Numbered from the stretch's first letter, positions 46,026 through 54,916 are shown. The stretch: DNA of 64,000 nt from Arthrobacter luteolus NBRC 107841 (GCF_001552075.1 NZ_BCQM01000002.1:186001-250000); one strand, 5' to 3'. The notes: a model not told the origin generated them from the letters alone. Numbers and translations: made by a program.

Positions 46026-46031
46026 TACAGT
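46026..46031 (+). promoter_or_regulatory. -10 box of the DinB-family gene (leaderless)
   Basis: TACAGT, six bases (GTGCAG), then ATG at 46038. The fit supports ATG over the in-frame GTG at 46032. Confidence 0.45.
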
Positions 46032-46037
46032 GTGCAG

Positions 46038-46559
46038 ATGGTCATAACCCCTGATACCAAAAACTGGACCTGGGTCCTGGACAAGCCGTGCCCCGAATGC
46101 GGGTTCGACGCCGCTGCCACCGCTTTCGATGACGTTCCGGGCCTGCTCCGGGACAGTGCGGACGCGTGGCAGGAAGTCCTCGCCGGCGCGGACGCCGTGC
46201 AGCGTCCCGATGACGCGACCTGGTCGCCGCTGGAATACGCGGCCCATGTCCGCGACCTGTGCCGTGTCTACCGGATGCGGCTGAACCTGATGCTGGAGAC
46301 CGACGGCGCCGGCTTTGCTGACTGGGACCAGGATGCCACCGCGGTGGCCGAACGGTACGGAGAACAGGATCCGGCGGTGGTCGCGGCCGAACTCGCTACC
46401 GAAGCTGAGGCGACGGCGGCAGCCTTCGCCGCCGTCGCACCCGGCCAGCTGGCCCGGCGCGGTCTGCGTTCGGACGGCAGCGCCTTCACCGTGGATTCAC
46501 TGGCCCGCTACTTCCTTCACGACGCGCTCCACCACCTCTGGGACGTCCGTCCCCGGTAA
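46038..46559 (+). CDS. DinB family protein (copy 1)
   Basis: A 173-residue four-helix-bundle protein of the DinB/YfiT type. TPDTKNWTWVLDKPCPECGFDA at the N terminus has a CxxC pair typical of this subgroup; WSPLEYAAHVRDLCRVYRMRL and ARYFLHDALHHLWDV contribute the His residues that usually bind a metal, and the C-terminal half shows the helical pattern. Family members include thiol transferases (mycothiol- or bacillithiol-dependent), so a mycothiol role is possible in an actinobacterium, but not shown. ATG 46038 is chosen from the -10 spacing. Confidence 0.8.
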   Translation: MVITPDTKNWTWVLDKPCPECGFDAAATAFDDVPGLLRDSADAWQEVLAGADAVQRPDDATWSPLEYAAHVRDLCRVYRMRLNLMLETDGAGFADWDQDATAVAERYGEQDPAVVAAELATEAEATAAAFAAVAPGQLARRGLRSDGSAFTVDSLARYFLHDALHHLWDVRPR

Positions 46560-46588
46560 GGATGCGGGCTGAGGGCTCCGGCCGCAGG

Positions 46589-47323
46589 CTAGGGGGTCCG
46601 GCGGCGCAGGGTCACCGAACCCAGCACCAGGAACGCCACGGTGAATGCCGCCAGGATCCCGACTTCCCGCAGGACATCGGGCGCAGCATCCGTTTCGGTG
46701 GAGACGTCCTGGAGCGCTGATATTGTGTGCGAGAGCGGAAGCCAGTCGGAGATTGCCGCCAGCACGTCGGGCATCTGGTCGCGGGGAATGAAAATCCCGC
46801 CGAGCAGGATCTGCGGAAACACAATGGCCGGCATGAATTGGATGACCTGGAACTCGGTGGCGGCAAAAGCGCTGGCGAACAGGCCCAGGGTGGTCCCCAG
46901 GAGGGCATTCATGACCGCTACCAGGACGAGCAGCCACGGTGAGGAACTGACTTCCAGGCCGCAGACCCAGACGGAGAAGCCGGCGGCGATCAGCGACTGG
47001 ACCGTGCCCAGCAGCCCGAACGCGATGGCATAACCGGCGATCAGGTCGAACTTGCCCACCGGGAGCGTCATCAGCCGCTCCAGCGTGCCCGAACGCCGCT
47101 CGCGCAGGGTGGTGATGCTGGTGACGAGGAACATCACCACAAACGGGAAGAGACCCAGCAGCGCCGGCCCCACTTGGCCAAATACCGGAGTGTCCACGAA
47201 GATCCAGGACATCAGGCCGATCAGCAGGCTGGGCATGACCAGGAGCAGCACAATGGTGCGGGGATCGTGCCGGACCTGCCGGAGGACCCGGACGGCGGTG
47301 GCGAGGGCCAGGCGCGGCTTCAC
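46589..47323 (-). CDS. ABC-2 type transporter permease
   Basis: A 244-residue membrane subunit with six predicted helices. QVRHDPRTIVLLLVMPSLLIGLMSWIF, then the cytoplasmic loop SITTLRERRSGTLERLMTLPVGKFDLIAGY and the late LLGGIFIPRDQMPDVLAAISDWLPLSHTISAL are typical of ABC-2 exporters of the DrrB/YhhJ type. GTG 47323 overlaps the ATPase gene by four bases, so both are co-translated. Drug or lipid efflux is usual for the family; substrate unknown. Confidence 0.88.
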   Translation of the reverse strand: MKPRLALATAVRVLRQVRHDPRTIVLLLVMPSLLIGLMSWIFVDTPVFGQVGPALLGLFPFVVMFLVTSITTLRERRSGTLERLMTLPVGKFDLIAGYAIAFGLLGTVQSLIAAGFSVWVCGLEVSSSPWLLVLVAVMNALLGTTLGLFASAFAATEFQVIQFMPAIVFPQILLGGIFIPRDQMPDVLAAISDWLPLSHTISALQDVSTETDAAPDVLREVGILAAFTVAFLVLGSVTLRRRTP

Positions 47324-48036
47324 GGGGCACCACCCAGGAGGACCAGGAACGCCCGGTCAGCGTCATGTGCACCGGTTTGTTCCAGCAGCTCAGCGGGCGT
47401 GAGATCAGCCAGCAGCTGCCCGTTGTGCAGCAGCAGCAGGCGCCCGCAGCGGCTGGCCTCATCCATCACGTGGCTGCTGACCAGCACGCTGGTGCCGCGC
47501 TCGGCGAGCTGCGCGAATAACCGCCACAGCTCCTGGCGCAGCAGCGGATCGAGCCCGACCGTCGGCTCATCCAGGACCAGCAGGTCCGGCGCGCCAACCA
47601 GCGCTGCAGCCAGGGACACCCGGCTGCGCTGGCCCCCGCTGAGCCCGGATACCAGCCGATGAGCCTCGGGGCCGAGATTTACCTCACGGACCGCCTGCTC
47701 CGCCGCGTCCCGCCCGCGTCCCAGCAGCCGGGCGAAGTACATCAGATTCTCCGTTACCGTGAGGTCCTCGTACACGCTGGGGGACTGGGTCATATAGCCG
47801 ATCCTGCCCCGCAGCTGGACCGAGCCGGCGGGCTGGCCCAGCACGGTAACCGCTCCGCCGCCGGTCTTCTGGGTGCCCGCCACGGAGCGCAGGAGCGTTG
47901 TTTTGCCGCTGCCGCTCGGCCCCATCAGGCCAACCACCTGGCCGCGGGGAACCTCCAGCGACAATCCGCTGAATACCTCCCGCCCGCCGCGGCGCACCGC
48001 CAGGTCCTGCACGGAAACCGCTGGTAGTCTTTCCAT
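47320..48036 (-). CDS. ABC transporter ATP-binding protein
   Basis: A 238-residue ATPase subunit. Walker A LMGPSGSGKTTLLR, Q-loop IGYMTQSPSVYEDLTVTENL, signature LSGGQRSRVSLAAAL, Walker B LLVLDEPTVGLDP, and H-loop VSSHVMDEA are complete. It energises the ABC-2 permease encoded next to it. ATG 48036 is preferred over a 36-residue longer frame because a TATCCT -10 lies seven bases upstream and the first conserved residues follow at once. Confidence 0.92.
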   Translation of the reverse strand: MERLPAVSVQDLAVRRGGREVFSGLSLEVPRGQVVGLMGPSGSGKTTLLRSVAGTQKTGGGAVTVLGQPAGSVQLRGRIGYMTQSPSVYEDLTVTENLMYFARLLGRGRDAAEQAVREVNLGPEAHRLVSGLSGGQRSRVSLAAALVGAPDLLVLDEPTVGLDPLLRQELWRLFAQLAERGTSVLVSSHVMDEASRCGRLLLLHNGQLLADLTPAELLEQTGAHDADRAFLVLLGGAP

Positions 48037-48043
48037 GGCACTC

Positions 48044-48049
48044 AGGATA
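48044..48049 (-). promoter_or_regulatory. -10 box of the ABC transporter operon (near-leaderless)
   Basis: TATCCT on the minus strand, seven bases before the ATG at 48036. No Shine-Dalgarno sequence lies between. Confidence 0.4.
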
Positions 48050-48111
48050 GACAGGGTGCTTATGAAATACCCGGGCGCCCGTCGATAGAAGGCGCCCCAC
48101 GAAGGAGATCG

Positions 48112-49125
48112 ATGTCCTACCCCCAGACAAGCCGCGAAATCCACCTGGCCTCCCGTCCCGACGGATGGCCCGTTGACGGGAACTTCCGGCTGACCGAGGT
48201 CCCCGTTCCAGCACTGCAGGACGGCCAGGTCCTGGTCCAGAACACGGCCATGTCCGTTGACCCCTACATGCGGGGCCGGATGAACGACGTCAAGTCCTAT
48301 GTGCCGCCCTTCCAGCTCGATCAGCCGCTCGACGGCGGTGCGGTGGGCGAAGTCGTGGAGTCCCGCTCAGCGGACCACAAACCCGGAGATACCGTGCTGC
48401 ACGGCCTCGGCTGGCGGGACTATGCCGTCCTGGACGGTGCCCGGGCCCGCAGGATCGACACCAGCCTCGCACCGGCCAGCGCCTACCTGGGCGCCCTCGG
48501 ACTGACCGGGCTGACCGCCTACGCCGGCCTGACCAAGGTGGCCGAATTCAAGGAAGGCGACGCCGTCTTCGTCTCCGGCGCTGCCGGAGCCGTCGGATCC
48601 CTGGTGGGCCAGATCGCCAAGGCCCTGGGCGCCAGCCGCGTCATCGGCAGCGCCGGCTCCGCGGACAAGGTGGCGAGGCTGCGTGAACTGGGCTTTGACG
48701 CCGCGTTCAACTACCACGATGCCCCGGTCAAGGATCAGCTTCAGGCGGCCGCCGGCGAACAGGGCATCGACGTCTATTTTGACAACGTGGGCGGAGACCA
48801 TCTCGAAGCCGCGATTTCGGTCCTGAACAAGTACGGACGGATCGCCATGTGCGGCGCGATTTCGCAGTACAACACCACCGCAAAGCCCACCGGACCGCGC
48901 AACCTCGCACTTGCCATCGGCAAGGAGCTCACACTTCGCGGGTTCATCGCCAGCAGCTACAACCAGTATGCGGACGAGTTCGCCGGGCTCATGGCCGGCT
49001 GGCTGCGTGAGGGCAGCGTCAGCTACGACGAGACCTTCGTGGACGGGCTGGAAAACGCACCCCAGGCCTTCATCGACCTGATGAAGGGTGCCAACAAGGG
49101 CAAAATGGTGGTGCGGCTGGACTAG
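48112..49125 (+). CDS. NADP-dependent oxidoreductase, MDR/CurA type
   Basis: A 337-residue zinc-free medium-chain reductase. AMSVDPYMRGRMNDVKSYVPPFQ is typical of leukotriene B4 dehydrogenase/curcumin reductase relatives, and VFVSGAAGAVGSLVGQIAKALGASRVIGSAGS is the nucleotide-binding turn (AxxGxxG). These enzymes reduce the double bond of alpha,beta-unsaturated ketones and aldehydes. AAGGAG five bases upstream supports ATG 48112. Expressed alone; physiological substrate unknown. Confidence 0.9.
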   Translation: MSYPQTSREIHLASRPDGWPVDGNFRLTEVPVPALQDGQVLVQNTAMSVDPYMRGRMNDVKSYVPPFQLDQPLDGGAVGEVVESRSADHKPGDTVLHGLGWRDYAVLDGARARRIDTSLAPASAYLGALGLTGLTAYAGLTKVAEFKEGDAVFVSGAAGAVGSLVGQIAKALGASRVIGSAGSADKVARLRELGFDAAFNYHDAPVKDQLQAAAGEQGIDVYFDNVGGDHLEAAISVLNKYGRIAMCGAISQYNTTAKPTGPRNLALAIGKELTLRGFIASSYNQYADEFAGLMAGWLREGSVSYDETFVDGLENAPQAFIDLMKGANKGKMVVRLD

Positions 49126-49144
49126 CCCGCACCACCCGGTTCAG

Positions 49145-49172
49145 CGAACGGCCCGCCTCAGCGGGCCGTTCG
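49145..49172. terminator. Bidirectional hairpin between the oxidoreductase and glycosyltransferase genes
   Basis: CGAACGGCCCGC (49145-49156) pairs with GCGGGCCGTTCG (49161-49172) around a CTCA loop. It overlaps the last codons of the minus-strand glycosyltransferase gene. Confidence 0.65.
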
Positions 49173-50255
49173 GCGTTTCTTCGCCGCGAACAGGCGGGAG
49201 GCCTCCGCCGCCGCGTCTACCAGCTGCTTGGCTGACGCATCCCAGTCGTAGTCGCCGGCCCGGCGCAGCCCGGCAGCGGCGGCCTCCTGCCAGCAGCCGG
49301 CGTCAGAGAGGGTTTCCACAGCCGCGGCGAACGCTTCCGGGCGGTCCGGATCCACGAGCATCGCCGCGCCGCCGGAAACCTCCCGGAAAATCGGGATGTC
49401 ACTGGCGATCACGGGGGTGCCCGCAGCCATGGACTCAATCACGGGCAGCCCGTAGCCCTCCGCCTTGGACAGCGTGACCAGCGCGGTGGCGCGGCGCAGC
49501 AGGGCGTCGTACTCCGCATCGGTTACTCCGTTGTGGAAGACCAGCCGCGACGGATCCGCGGTGAGTGCCTCCAGCTCCGCCCGCCGGTCCGGGCTGATCC
49601 TGCTGAGCAGGTGCAGGGTGTACCCCGGCAGATGCGACATCCCCCGCACGATCGTCTCGACGTTCTTGTACGGCATAAAGGAACCCATGTAGAGCAGGGT
49701 CCGGTCGGGTGCGGAACCGGCCTCACGCGGCACGGTTCCGGGCTGGGGTGCGTTGGACACCAGCCGCACCGGGCGGCGGGTCAGGCGGTGCCATTTGATC
49801 AGGTCCGCTGTGGTGTGGCTGATGGTGGCGACGGCGTCGGCCCGGTTCAGGAGCACCCGCTGCGGCCAGTAGGCCAGGTGGTAGAGCCGCCACAGCAGGC
49901 GCACCGGCAGCGGAAGGAAACCCGGCGGCGTCGGGTTCTGGTAGTAGATCAGGTCATGCAGGGTGAGGATCAGCGGATAGTTCCGCCCCCAGCTGCCCAT
50001 GGTCTGCATGGGACAGACCACCGCGTCTGCGTCGAGCCGGTTGAGTCTGCGGGCGACGAAAAGCTCCGCGGGGGAGAGCGGGGAGTTGACCTTGACCCAG
50101 GGCACGTCCGGAAGCAGGGCCAGCTGCCTCTCATCACTGATCAGTATCTGCACCTGCGCGTGCCGGGACACGGCCTCGATCAGGCTGGCACCGTACCGGC
50201 TGATCCCGTCGTGCTGGTCGGTGCGCGTGAACCGGGCATCAAACAGAATCTTCAT
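49158..50255 (-). CDS. Glycosyltransferase family 4 protein
   Basis: A 365-residue GT-B enzyme. N-terminal ILFDARFTRTDQHDGISRYGASLIEA, TLHDLIYYQNPTPPGF and ATISHTTADLIKWH define the acceptor half; LLYMGSFMPYKNVETIVRGM and SKAEGYGLPVIESMAAGTPVIASDIPIFREV (EX7E motif) the donor half. No signal peptide; probably cytoplasmic, acting on a lipid or polysaccharide precursor. ATG 50255 overlaps the hydrolase gene by four bases, third in an aldo/keto reductase-hydrolase-GT operon. Acceptor unknown. Confidence 0.9.
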   Translation of the reverse strand: MKILFDARFTRTDQHDGISRYGASLIEAVSRHAQVQILISDERQLALLPDVPWVKVNSPLSPAELFVARRLNRLDADAVVCPMQTMGSWGRNYPLILTLHDLIYYQNPTPPGFLPLPVRLLWRLYHLAYWPQRVLLNRADAVATISHTTADLIKWHRLTRRPVRLVSNAPQPGTVPREAGSAPDRTLLYMGSFMPYKNVETIVRGMSHLPGYTLHLLSRISPDRRAELEALTADPSRLVFHNGVTDAEYDALLRRATALVTLSKAEGYGLPVIESMAAGTPVIASDIPIFREVSGGAAMLVDPDRPEAFAAAVETLSDAGCWQEAAAAGLRRAGDYDWDASAKQLVDAAAEASRLFAAKKRRTAR

Positions 50256-51178
50256 GCCCGGTGCCTCCGGTCCAGGAAATCGGCGATCAGGGCGGCCGCC
50301 ACATCCGGGGCTTCATAGTGCACCAGATGCCCGCAGCCCTCGATAATTTCCAGCTCAGCGTCCGGGATCATTCCGGCGAGCCGGCGCTGCGCGGGAACCG
50401 ACCCCAGATCATCCCGGTCCGCGGCGATCAGCAGGACCGGCATCCGAAGATCGGCGGCGGAATCCCGCACGGTCTCGGAAATCGAGGAGCGGAAGGCTTC
50501 CAGTACGACGGCGCGGGAGGCGAAGGCGCTGAAGTAGGCATCGTGCTGGGCATGGATCCAGCGGCGCAGCCCCGGATCGGAGGTCTTCGCCATCATGATG
50601 CTCATACCCCGGACGATCAGGGGATTAGCCAGCAGGGCGTGCCCGGCAGCCTCCGGCAGCTTCGCCGCGGCCCGGTAGTACAGTTCGGCTGCTTTGCTGG
50701 TGATGCCCTTCGGCCCCTCCAGCGCCGGTTCGCAGATGGGGTTGACGAGGACGAGCTCGCTGATCAGTTCCGGGGACTGCGCTGCAGTGCGTGCCGCGAT
50801 GATCGAGCCGAAGGAATGGCCCAGGAGGACAGTTTCGGAACCGAGTCCGAGTGCGCGGAAACCGGCATGGACAAAATCCGCGTAGGCGGCGGCGTTGTGG
50901 CTGCCCGGCAGGACGGAACCCTGGCCGAAGCCGGGCAGGTCCGGGACGATGACGCGGTGGTTCGGCAGGGCTTCCACAATGCGAAGCAGCCCGTGGTGGT
51001 CGCCGCGGAAACCGTGGACCATAAAAACCGGCGGTGCGTCCGGAGCCGCACCGGAAGCCGGGAAGTCCCAGCACCGCTGCGAAGTTCCCTGGACCCGGTA
51101 GGTGCGGACATCAGCTTCTCGGGTGAACGGTCCGGGAGCTCCCGTTCCGGCTGTCCCGGGCCGGCGCAGCAGCCGCAT
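50252..51178 (-). CDS. Alpha/beta hydrolase
   Basis: A 308-residue alpha/beta hydrolase. Oxyanion segment VFMVHGFRGDHHG, nucleophile elbow LLGHSFGSIIAA, acid in LLIAADRDDLGSVPA, and catalytic His in IIEGCGHLVHYEAP form a full triad. It begins right after the aldo/keto reductase gene (stop and start are adjacent) and overlaps the glycosyltransferase gene by four bases. Substrate unknown; ester hydrolysis is the most general prediction. Confidence 0.9.
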   Translation of the reverse strand: MRLLRRPGTAGTGAPGPFTREADVRTYRVQGTSQRCWDFPASGAAPDAPPVFMVHGFRGDHHGLLRIVEALPNHRVIVPDLPGFGQGSVLPGSHNAAAYADFVHAGFRALGLGSETVLLGHSFGSIIAARTAAQSPELISELVLVNPICEPALEGPKGITSKAAELYYRAAAKLPEAAGHALLANPLIVRGMSIMMAKTSDPGLRRWIHAQHDAYFSAFASRAVVLEAFRSSISETVRDSAADLRMPVLLIAADRDDLGSVPAQRRLAGMIPDAELEIIEGCGHLVHYEAPDVAAALIADFLDRRHRA

Positions 51179-52015
51179 TTAGTTCACCTCGCGGGGGTCG
51201 GAGCCGGTGCGCTGGCCACGGTCCAGTGCGTCGAGGGCGGCCATCTGGGCGTCGTCGAGCTCGAAGGAGAACACATCGAGGTTCCCGGTGATCCGGTCCT
51301 CGCTGCTGGCTTTCGGGATCACGGTGTTCCCGGCCTGGACATGCCAGCGCAGGACCACCTGGGCCGGAGTCCGGCCCAGCTCGGCGGACATCTCCTTGAT
51401 GACCGGGTCGGCCAGGACAGCGCCCCGGCCCAGCGGGCTCCAGGCAACAGTGCGGATGCCGTGGGCCTCATGGAAGCCGCGCAGTCCGCGCTGCGCCAGC
51501 CACGGGTGAAGCTCCACCTGGTTCACCGCGGGCACAATCCCGGTGGCCGCGGCCAGTTCTTCCAGGTGCTCCTGGGTGAAGTTGGAGACGCCAATGGCGC
51601 GGACCCGGCCGGAGGCATAAATTTCTTCCAGCGCTCGGTACGTTTCCACGAAGAGCCCACGTCCGGGGCAGGGCCAGTGGATCAGGTACAGGTCCAGATA
51701 ATCGAATCCCAGCCGGTCCAGCGAGGCATCAAAAGCCCGGAAGGCGGCGTCGTAACCCTGGTCCGCGTTCCACAGCTTGGAGGTGACGAACAGGTCTTCC
51801 CGGACCACATGCCCGGCGTCGGTGAAGTTCCGGACCGCCGCGCCGACGCCTTCCTCATTGCCGTACAGGGCAGCAGTGTCGATGTGCCGGTAACCGGCGT
51901 CCAGGGCGGACGTAACCAGCGCCGCGGTTTCCTCCGGCGGGACCTTGTACGTGCCGAATCCGGCCTGGTCCATCTCCACGCCGTTGTTCAAGGTCAGTTT
52001 CGGTGCCCGTTGCAT
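51179..52015 (-). CDS. Aldo/keto reductase
   Basis: A 278-residue TIM-barrel NADPH reductase of the AKR5/DkgA-like group. The tetrad is visible: Asp in GYRHIDTAALYGNE with Tyr, Lys in LFVTSKLW, His in LYLIHWPCP. GVSNFTQEHLEEL and VELHPWL follow. ATG 52015 is preferred over TTG 52021 because a TAGAGT -10 lies exactly six bases before the ATG. First gene of the hydrolase-glycosyltransferase operon. Confidence 0.93.
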   Translation of the reverse strand: MQRAPKLTLNNGVEMDQAGFGTYKVPPEETAALVTSALDAGYRHIDTAALYGNEEGVGAAVRNFTDAGHVVREDLFVTSKLWNADQGYDAAFRAFDASLDRLGFDYLDLYLIHWPCPGRGLFVETYRALEEIYASGRVRAIGVSNFTQEHLEELAAATGIVPAVNQVELHPWLAQRGLRGFHEAHGIRTVAWSPLGRGAVLADPVIKEMSAELGRTPAQVVLRWHVQAGNTVIPKASSEDRITGNLDVFSFELDDAQMAALDALDRGQRTGSDPREVN

Positions 52016-52021
52016 GCTCAA

Positions 52022-52027
52022 ACTCTA
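52022..52027 (-). promoter_or_regulatory. -10 box of the aldo/keto reductase operon (leaderless)
   Basis: TAGAGT on the minus strand, six bases before the ATG at 52015. No Shine-Dalgarno of consensus form in the gap. Confidence 0.45.
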
Positions 52028-52276
52028 CCGAGATCGGGCGCGGGGGTTGTATCGGGGGTCGAGGAGCTCCCCGGACGCAGCTATTGTGGGCTGCTGACCT
52101 GCACTTTTAAAGTTTTCATGGCGCTGGAGGTAAAAGCTTGATTGCATAGGGCCTACAGTGCGCCGAGCTGGAAGGCCCCCGACTGCGCTTCACCCAGGTC
52201 TATCCCGCTCTCAGAACACGATCAATCCATGAGAACCGCTCAATAAAAACATCAAACTATGGATCGGAGGGAGTCG
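52028..52276. promoter_or_regulatory. Regulatory interval upstream of glpF
   Basis: About 250 bp without a gene between divergent transcription units. It contains ACTTTTAAAGT (52103-52113, a near-perfect dyad), a possible -10 TACAGT (52154-52159) and the AT-rich stretch CAATAAAAACATCAAAC just before the glpF ribosome-binding site GGAGGGAG. Which elements form the glp promoter or operator is unclear. Confidence 0.3.
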
Positions 52277-53023
52277 ATGGTGACTCTAGGACAGGTATTC
52301 GTCAGCGAAATGCTGGGTACCGCAGCGCTGATCGTCCTGGGCTGCGGCGTCGTCGCAAACGTGGCTCTGGCGAAAACCAAGGGCAACGGCGGCGGCTTCC
52401 TGATGGTGAACTGGGGGTGGGGCCTCGGTGTTTTCGCCGGCGTCTACCTGGCAGCCATTTCGGGCGCCCACATTAATCCCGCCGTGACGGTGGGCATCAT
52501 CACCAGCGGCGCCGAGGAGTTCGTCCCGGGAATCCCCGTGGACATCGGCTCCACGCTGACCTACTTCGCGGGGCAGCTGCTCGGTGCCATGATCGGAGCC
52601 TTCGTGGCCTGGCTGGCCTACAAGAAACAGTTCGATGATGAGCCGGACCCGGCCAACATCCTTGGCGTGTTCTCCACCGGGCCTGCCATCCGGTCCTACG
52701 GCTGGAACCTCGTCACCGAGATCATCGGTACGTTCATGCTGATGTTCGTGATCGTGGCGTTCGCCGGTTCGGTCACCGGGCTGGGCCCCCTGGCCGTGGC
52801 GCTGCTGGTTGTCGGCATCGGTGCGTCGCTCGGCGGTCCGACCGGGTACGCCATCAACCCGGCGCGTGACCTCGGCCCCCGGATCGTTCACGCCCTGCTG
52901 CCCATCCGCAACAAGGGAAACAGCGACTGGTCCTACGCCTGGGTGCCCGTCCTCGGGCCCCTGATCGGCGGAGCACTTGGCGGCTGGGTCGGCTCGTTCA
53001 TCCCGCTGCCGGATATCCTCTAA
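52277..53023 (+). CDS. glpF: Glycerol uptake facilitator (MIP family)
   Basis: A 248-residue six-helix channel. The first pore motif is [12 protein letters not shown] and the second [13 protein letters not shown]; the Asp after the second NPA marks a glycerol facilitator, as in GlpF, rather than a water-only aquaporin. ATG 52277 follows GGAGGGAG with a normal gap; an ATG at 52259 lies upstream of that site. It precedes glpK by 46 bp and both are probably one transcript: uptake, then trapping by phosphorylation. Confidence 0.93.
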   Translation: MVTLGQVFVSEMLGTAALIVLGCGVVANVALAKTKGNGGGFLMVNWGWGLGVFAGVYLAAISGAHINPAVTVGIITSGAEEFVPGIPVDIGSTLTYFAGQLLGAMIGAFVAWLAYKKQFDDEPDPANILGVFSTGPAIRSYGWNLVTEIIGTFMLMFVIVAFAGSVTGLGPLAVALLVVGIGASLGGPTGYAINPARDLGPRIVHALLPIRNKGNSDWSYAWVPVLGPLIGGALGGWVGSFIPLPDIL

Positions 53024-53069
53024 CCGATCCCCGGGCCGCACGATCTACTCACCTCGAAGGAGAGACCAA

Positions 53070-54596
53070 GTGTCAGACAGCAAGCAGCAGTACGTCATTG
53101 CGATCGATCAGGGAACCACGAGCAGCCGGGCGATTGTCTTCGACCACGCCGGCAGCATCGTGTCCTCCGGACAAAAAGAACATGAGCAGATCTTTCCCCG
53201 CGCCGGCTGGGTGGAGCACAACCCCGAAGAAATCTGGACCAACGTCCGCGAAGTCGTCGGAACCGCGCTCTCCAAGGCCAACCTCACCCGGCACGACATC
53301 GCCGCCGTCGGCATCACCAACCAGCGCGAAACCGCGGTGGTCTGGGACCGCTACACCGGCAAACCCGTCTACAACGCCATCGTCTGGCAGGACACCCGGA
53401 CCCAGCCGATCGTGGACGCACTGGCCAAGGACGGGGGGATGGACCGGTTCAAGGCCAAGGTGGGCCTGCCGCTGGCAACCTACTTCTCCGGCACCAAGAT
53501 CAAGTGGATCCTCGACAATGTCGACGGTGCCAGGGAAAAGGCCGAAAAAGGCGAACTGATGTTCGGGAACACGGACTCCTGGGTGGTCTGGAACCTCACC
53601 GGCGGGGTGGAAGGCGGGGTCCACATCACCGACGTCAGCAACGCCTCACGGACCATGTTTATGGACCTGGACACGCTGCAGTGGGACGACTCGATCCTTG
53701 AGACCTTCACCGTTCCGAAGTCGATGCTCCCCGAGATCCGTTCCTCATCCGAGGTGTATGGAACGGTGCACGGCTCCCAGCTGCTGCGGGAGGTCCCGGT
53801 GTCCGGGATCCTCGGCGACCAGCAGGCCGCCACCTTCGGGCAGGCAGCCTTCGGAATCGGGGATGCAAAGAACACCTACGGGACCGGTAACTTCCTGATC
53901 TTCAACACCGGCGAAGAGAAGGTGATGTCCCAGAACGGCCTGCTCACCACGGTGGCCTACAAAATCGGGGACAGGCCCCAGGTCTATGCCCTCGAAGGTT
54001 CCATCGCCGTCACCGGCTCACTGGTCCAGTGGCTGCGGGACAACCTCGGCATCATCAAGAGCGCCCCGGAAATCGAGAAGCTGGCCCAGTCGGTGGAGGA
54101 CAACGGCGGCGTGTACATCGTTCCGGCGTTCTCCGGCCTCTTCGCGCCGCACTGGCGCGCGGATGCCCGCGGTGTGATCGTTGGCCTCACCCGGTTCGTG
54201 AACAAGAACCACATTGCCCGGGCCGCGCTGGAAGCCACGGCCTTCCAGACCCGGGAGGTGCTCGACGCCGTCAACGCCGACTCCGGTGTTCCGCTCACCG
54301 AACTGCGGGTCGACGGCGGTATGGTCGCCAACGATGCGCTGATGCAGTTCCAGGCGGACATCCTGGGTGTGGACGTTGTCCGCCCCGAGGTCGTGGAAAC
54401 CACGGCCCTCGGAGCCGCGTACGCCGCGGGCCTCGCCGTCGGCTTCTGGAATGACACCGCGGAACTCGCCTCGAACTGGAAGGAAGACAAGCGCTGGACT
54501 CCGCAGATGGACCCGGCGGAGCGCGACCGCCAGATGCGGCTGTGGAACAAGGCCGTCACCCGCACCTTCGACTGGGTGGACGAAGACGTAAAGTAG
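53070..54596 (+). CDS. glpK: Glycerol kinase
   Basis: A 508-residue FGGY-family kinase. [18 protein letters not shown] is the phosphate-binding start, [31 protein letters not shown] holds the glycerol-contacting Arg-Glu and Trp/Asp, and [10 protein letters not shown], then [19 protein letters not shown] follow. GTG 53070 lies after AAGGAGAG. A glycerol-3-phosphate dehydrogenase gene (glpD) is not in the window. A strong hairpin ends the unit. Confidence 0.97.
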   Translation: MSDSKQQYVIAIDQGTTSSRAIVFDHAGSIVSSGQKEHEQIFPRAGWVEHNPEEIWTNVREVVGTALSKANLTRHDIAAVGITNQRETAVVWDRYTGKPVYNAIVWQDTRTQPIVDALAKDGGMDRFKAKVGLPLATYFSGTKIKWILDNVDGAREKAEKGELMFGNTDSWVVWNLTGGVEGGVHITDVSNASRTMFMDLDTLQWDDSILETFTVPKSMLPEIRSSSEVYGTVHGSQLLREVPVSGILGDQQAATFGQAAFGIGDAKNTYGTGNFLIFNTGEEKVMSQNGLLTTVAYKIGDRPQVYALEGSIAVTGSLVQWLRDNLGIIKSAPEIEKLAQSVEDNGGVYIVPAFSGLFAPHWRADARGVIVGLTRFVNKNHIARAALEATAFQTREVLDAVNADSGVPLTELRVDGGMVANDALMQFQADILGVDVVRPEVVETTALGAAYAAGLAVGFWNDTAELASNWKEDKRWTPQMDPAERDRQMRLWNKAVTRTFDWVDEDVK

Positions 54597-54621
54597 CCCG
54601 GCCGGAGTCCTCCTGTGCCGG

Positions 54622-54663
54622 CACAGGTAATGCCGTTTCCTCCGGGAAACGGCATTACCTGTG
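54622..54663 (+). terminator. Terminator hairpin after glpK
   Basis: A perfect 19-bp stem (54622-54640 with 54645-54663) with a TCCG loop. Only two Ts follow, so release may depend on stem strength or Rho. Confidence 0.75.
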
Positions 54664-54733
54664 TTCCGGGAAGCCCGGGTGGCGGGTCCGCGGCACACCC
54701 CGGTCCGCTGCCGCCGTCGGGCCTTCCCTGTTG

Positions 54734-54739
54734 TAAAGT
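54734..54739 (+). promoter_or_regulatory. -10 box of the leuS leader transcript
   Basis: TAAAGT followed by six bases (GGATAA) and the ATG of the leader peptide at 54746, so the leader ORF itself would be translated from a leaderless transcript. No clear -35. Confidence 0.45.
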
Positions 54740-54745
54740 GGATAA

Positions 54746-54772
54746 ATGACCGCTTTGCTCCTCCTTACATAG
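54746..54772 (+). CDS. Leucine-rich leader peptide of the leuS attenuator (MTALLLLT)
   Basis: An eight-codon ORF: ATG ACC GCT TTG CTC CTC CTT ACA TAG. Codons 4-7 are four consecutive leucines using three different codons. It starts at the predicted transcription start and ends where the first leader hairpin begins, 145 bp before leuS. When leucyl-tRNA is short, a ribosome should stall on the Leu run, the logic of leader-peptide attenuators for leu, ilv and trp genes. Too short for gene finders; the call rests on codon content, position and the downstream terminator. Confidence 0.75.
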   Translation: MTALLLLT

Positions 54773-54794
54773 CCGCGTTTGTGTAGAACGCGGC
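54772..54794 (+). promoter_or_regulatory. First leader hairpin of the leuS attenuator
   Basis: GCCGCGTT (54772-54779) pairs with AACGCGGC (54787-54794) around a seven-base loop. Its 5' arm begins at the leader-peptide stop codon, so a ribosome stalled on the Leu codons would be expected to cover it. Pause or anti-antiterminator hairpin. Confidence 0.6.
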
Positions 54795-54822
54795 AGCCCC
54801 TTGCATTTGACGAGGGGCTTTT
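54795..54822 (+). terminator. Attenuator terminator upstream of leuS
   Basis: AGCCCCTTG (54795-54803) pairs with CGAGGGGCT (54811-54819) with one G-U pair and a CATTTGA loop, followed by TTTTGTGTGT. It is an intrinsic terminator within a leader, abutting the first hairpin, 95 bp before the leuS start. No alternative antiterminator pairing was convincing by eye. Confidence 0.75.
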
Positions 54823-54916
54823 GTGTGTCTGGGAAGAGTCAACAGCGCAGGCGGAGACGGCGGCACGCCGGAAACCGCGGATCACCAGGATTCATTGAGG
54901 ACAGAGGCGAAGCATA

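Noticed and set aside
50261-52141. 626-codon plus-strand frame opposite the hydrolase and aldo/keto reductase genes
   Set aside because: Runs antisense through two well-defined enzymes and their junction; no recognisable features.
54724-54916. T-box riboswitch upstream of leuS
   Set aside because: No T-box core or specifier-loop architecture is visible; the short Leu-codon ORF and adjoining terminator explain the interval better.
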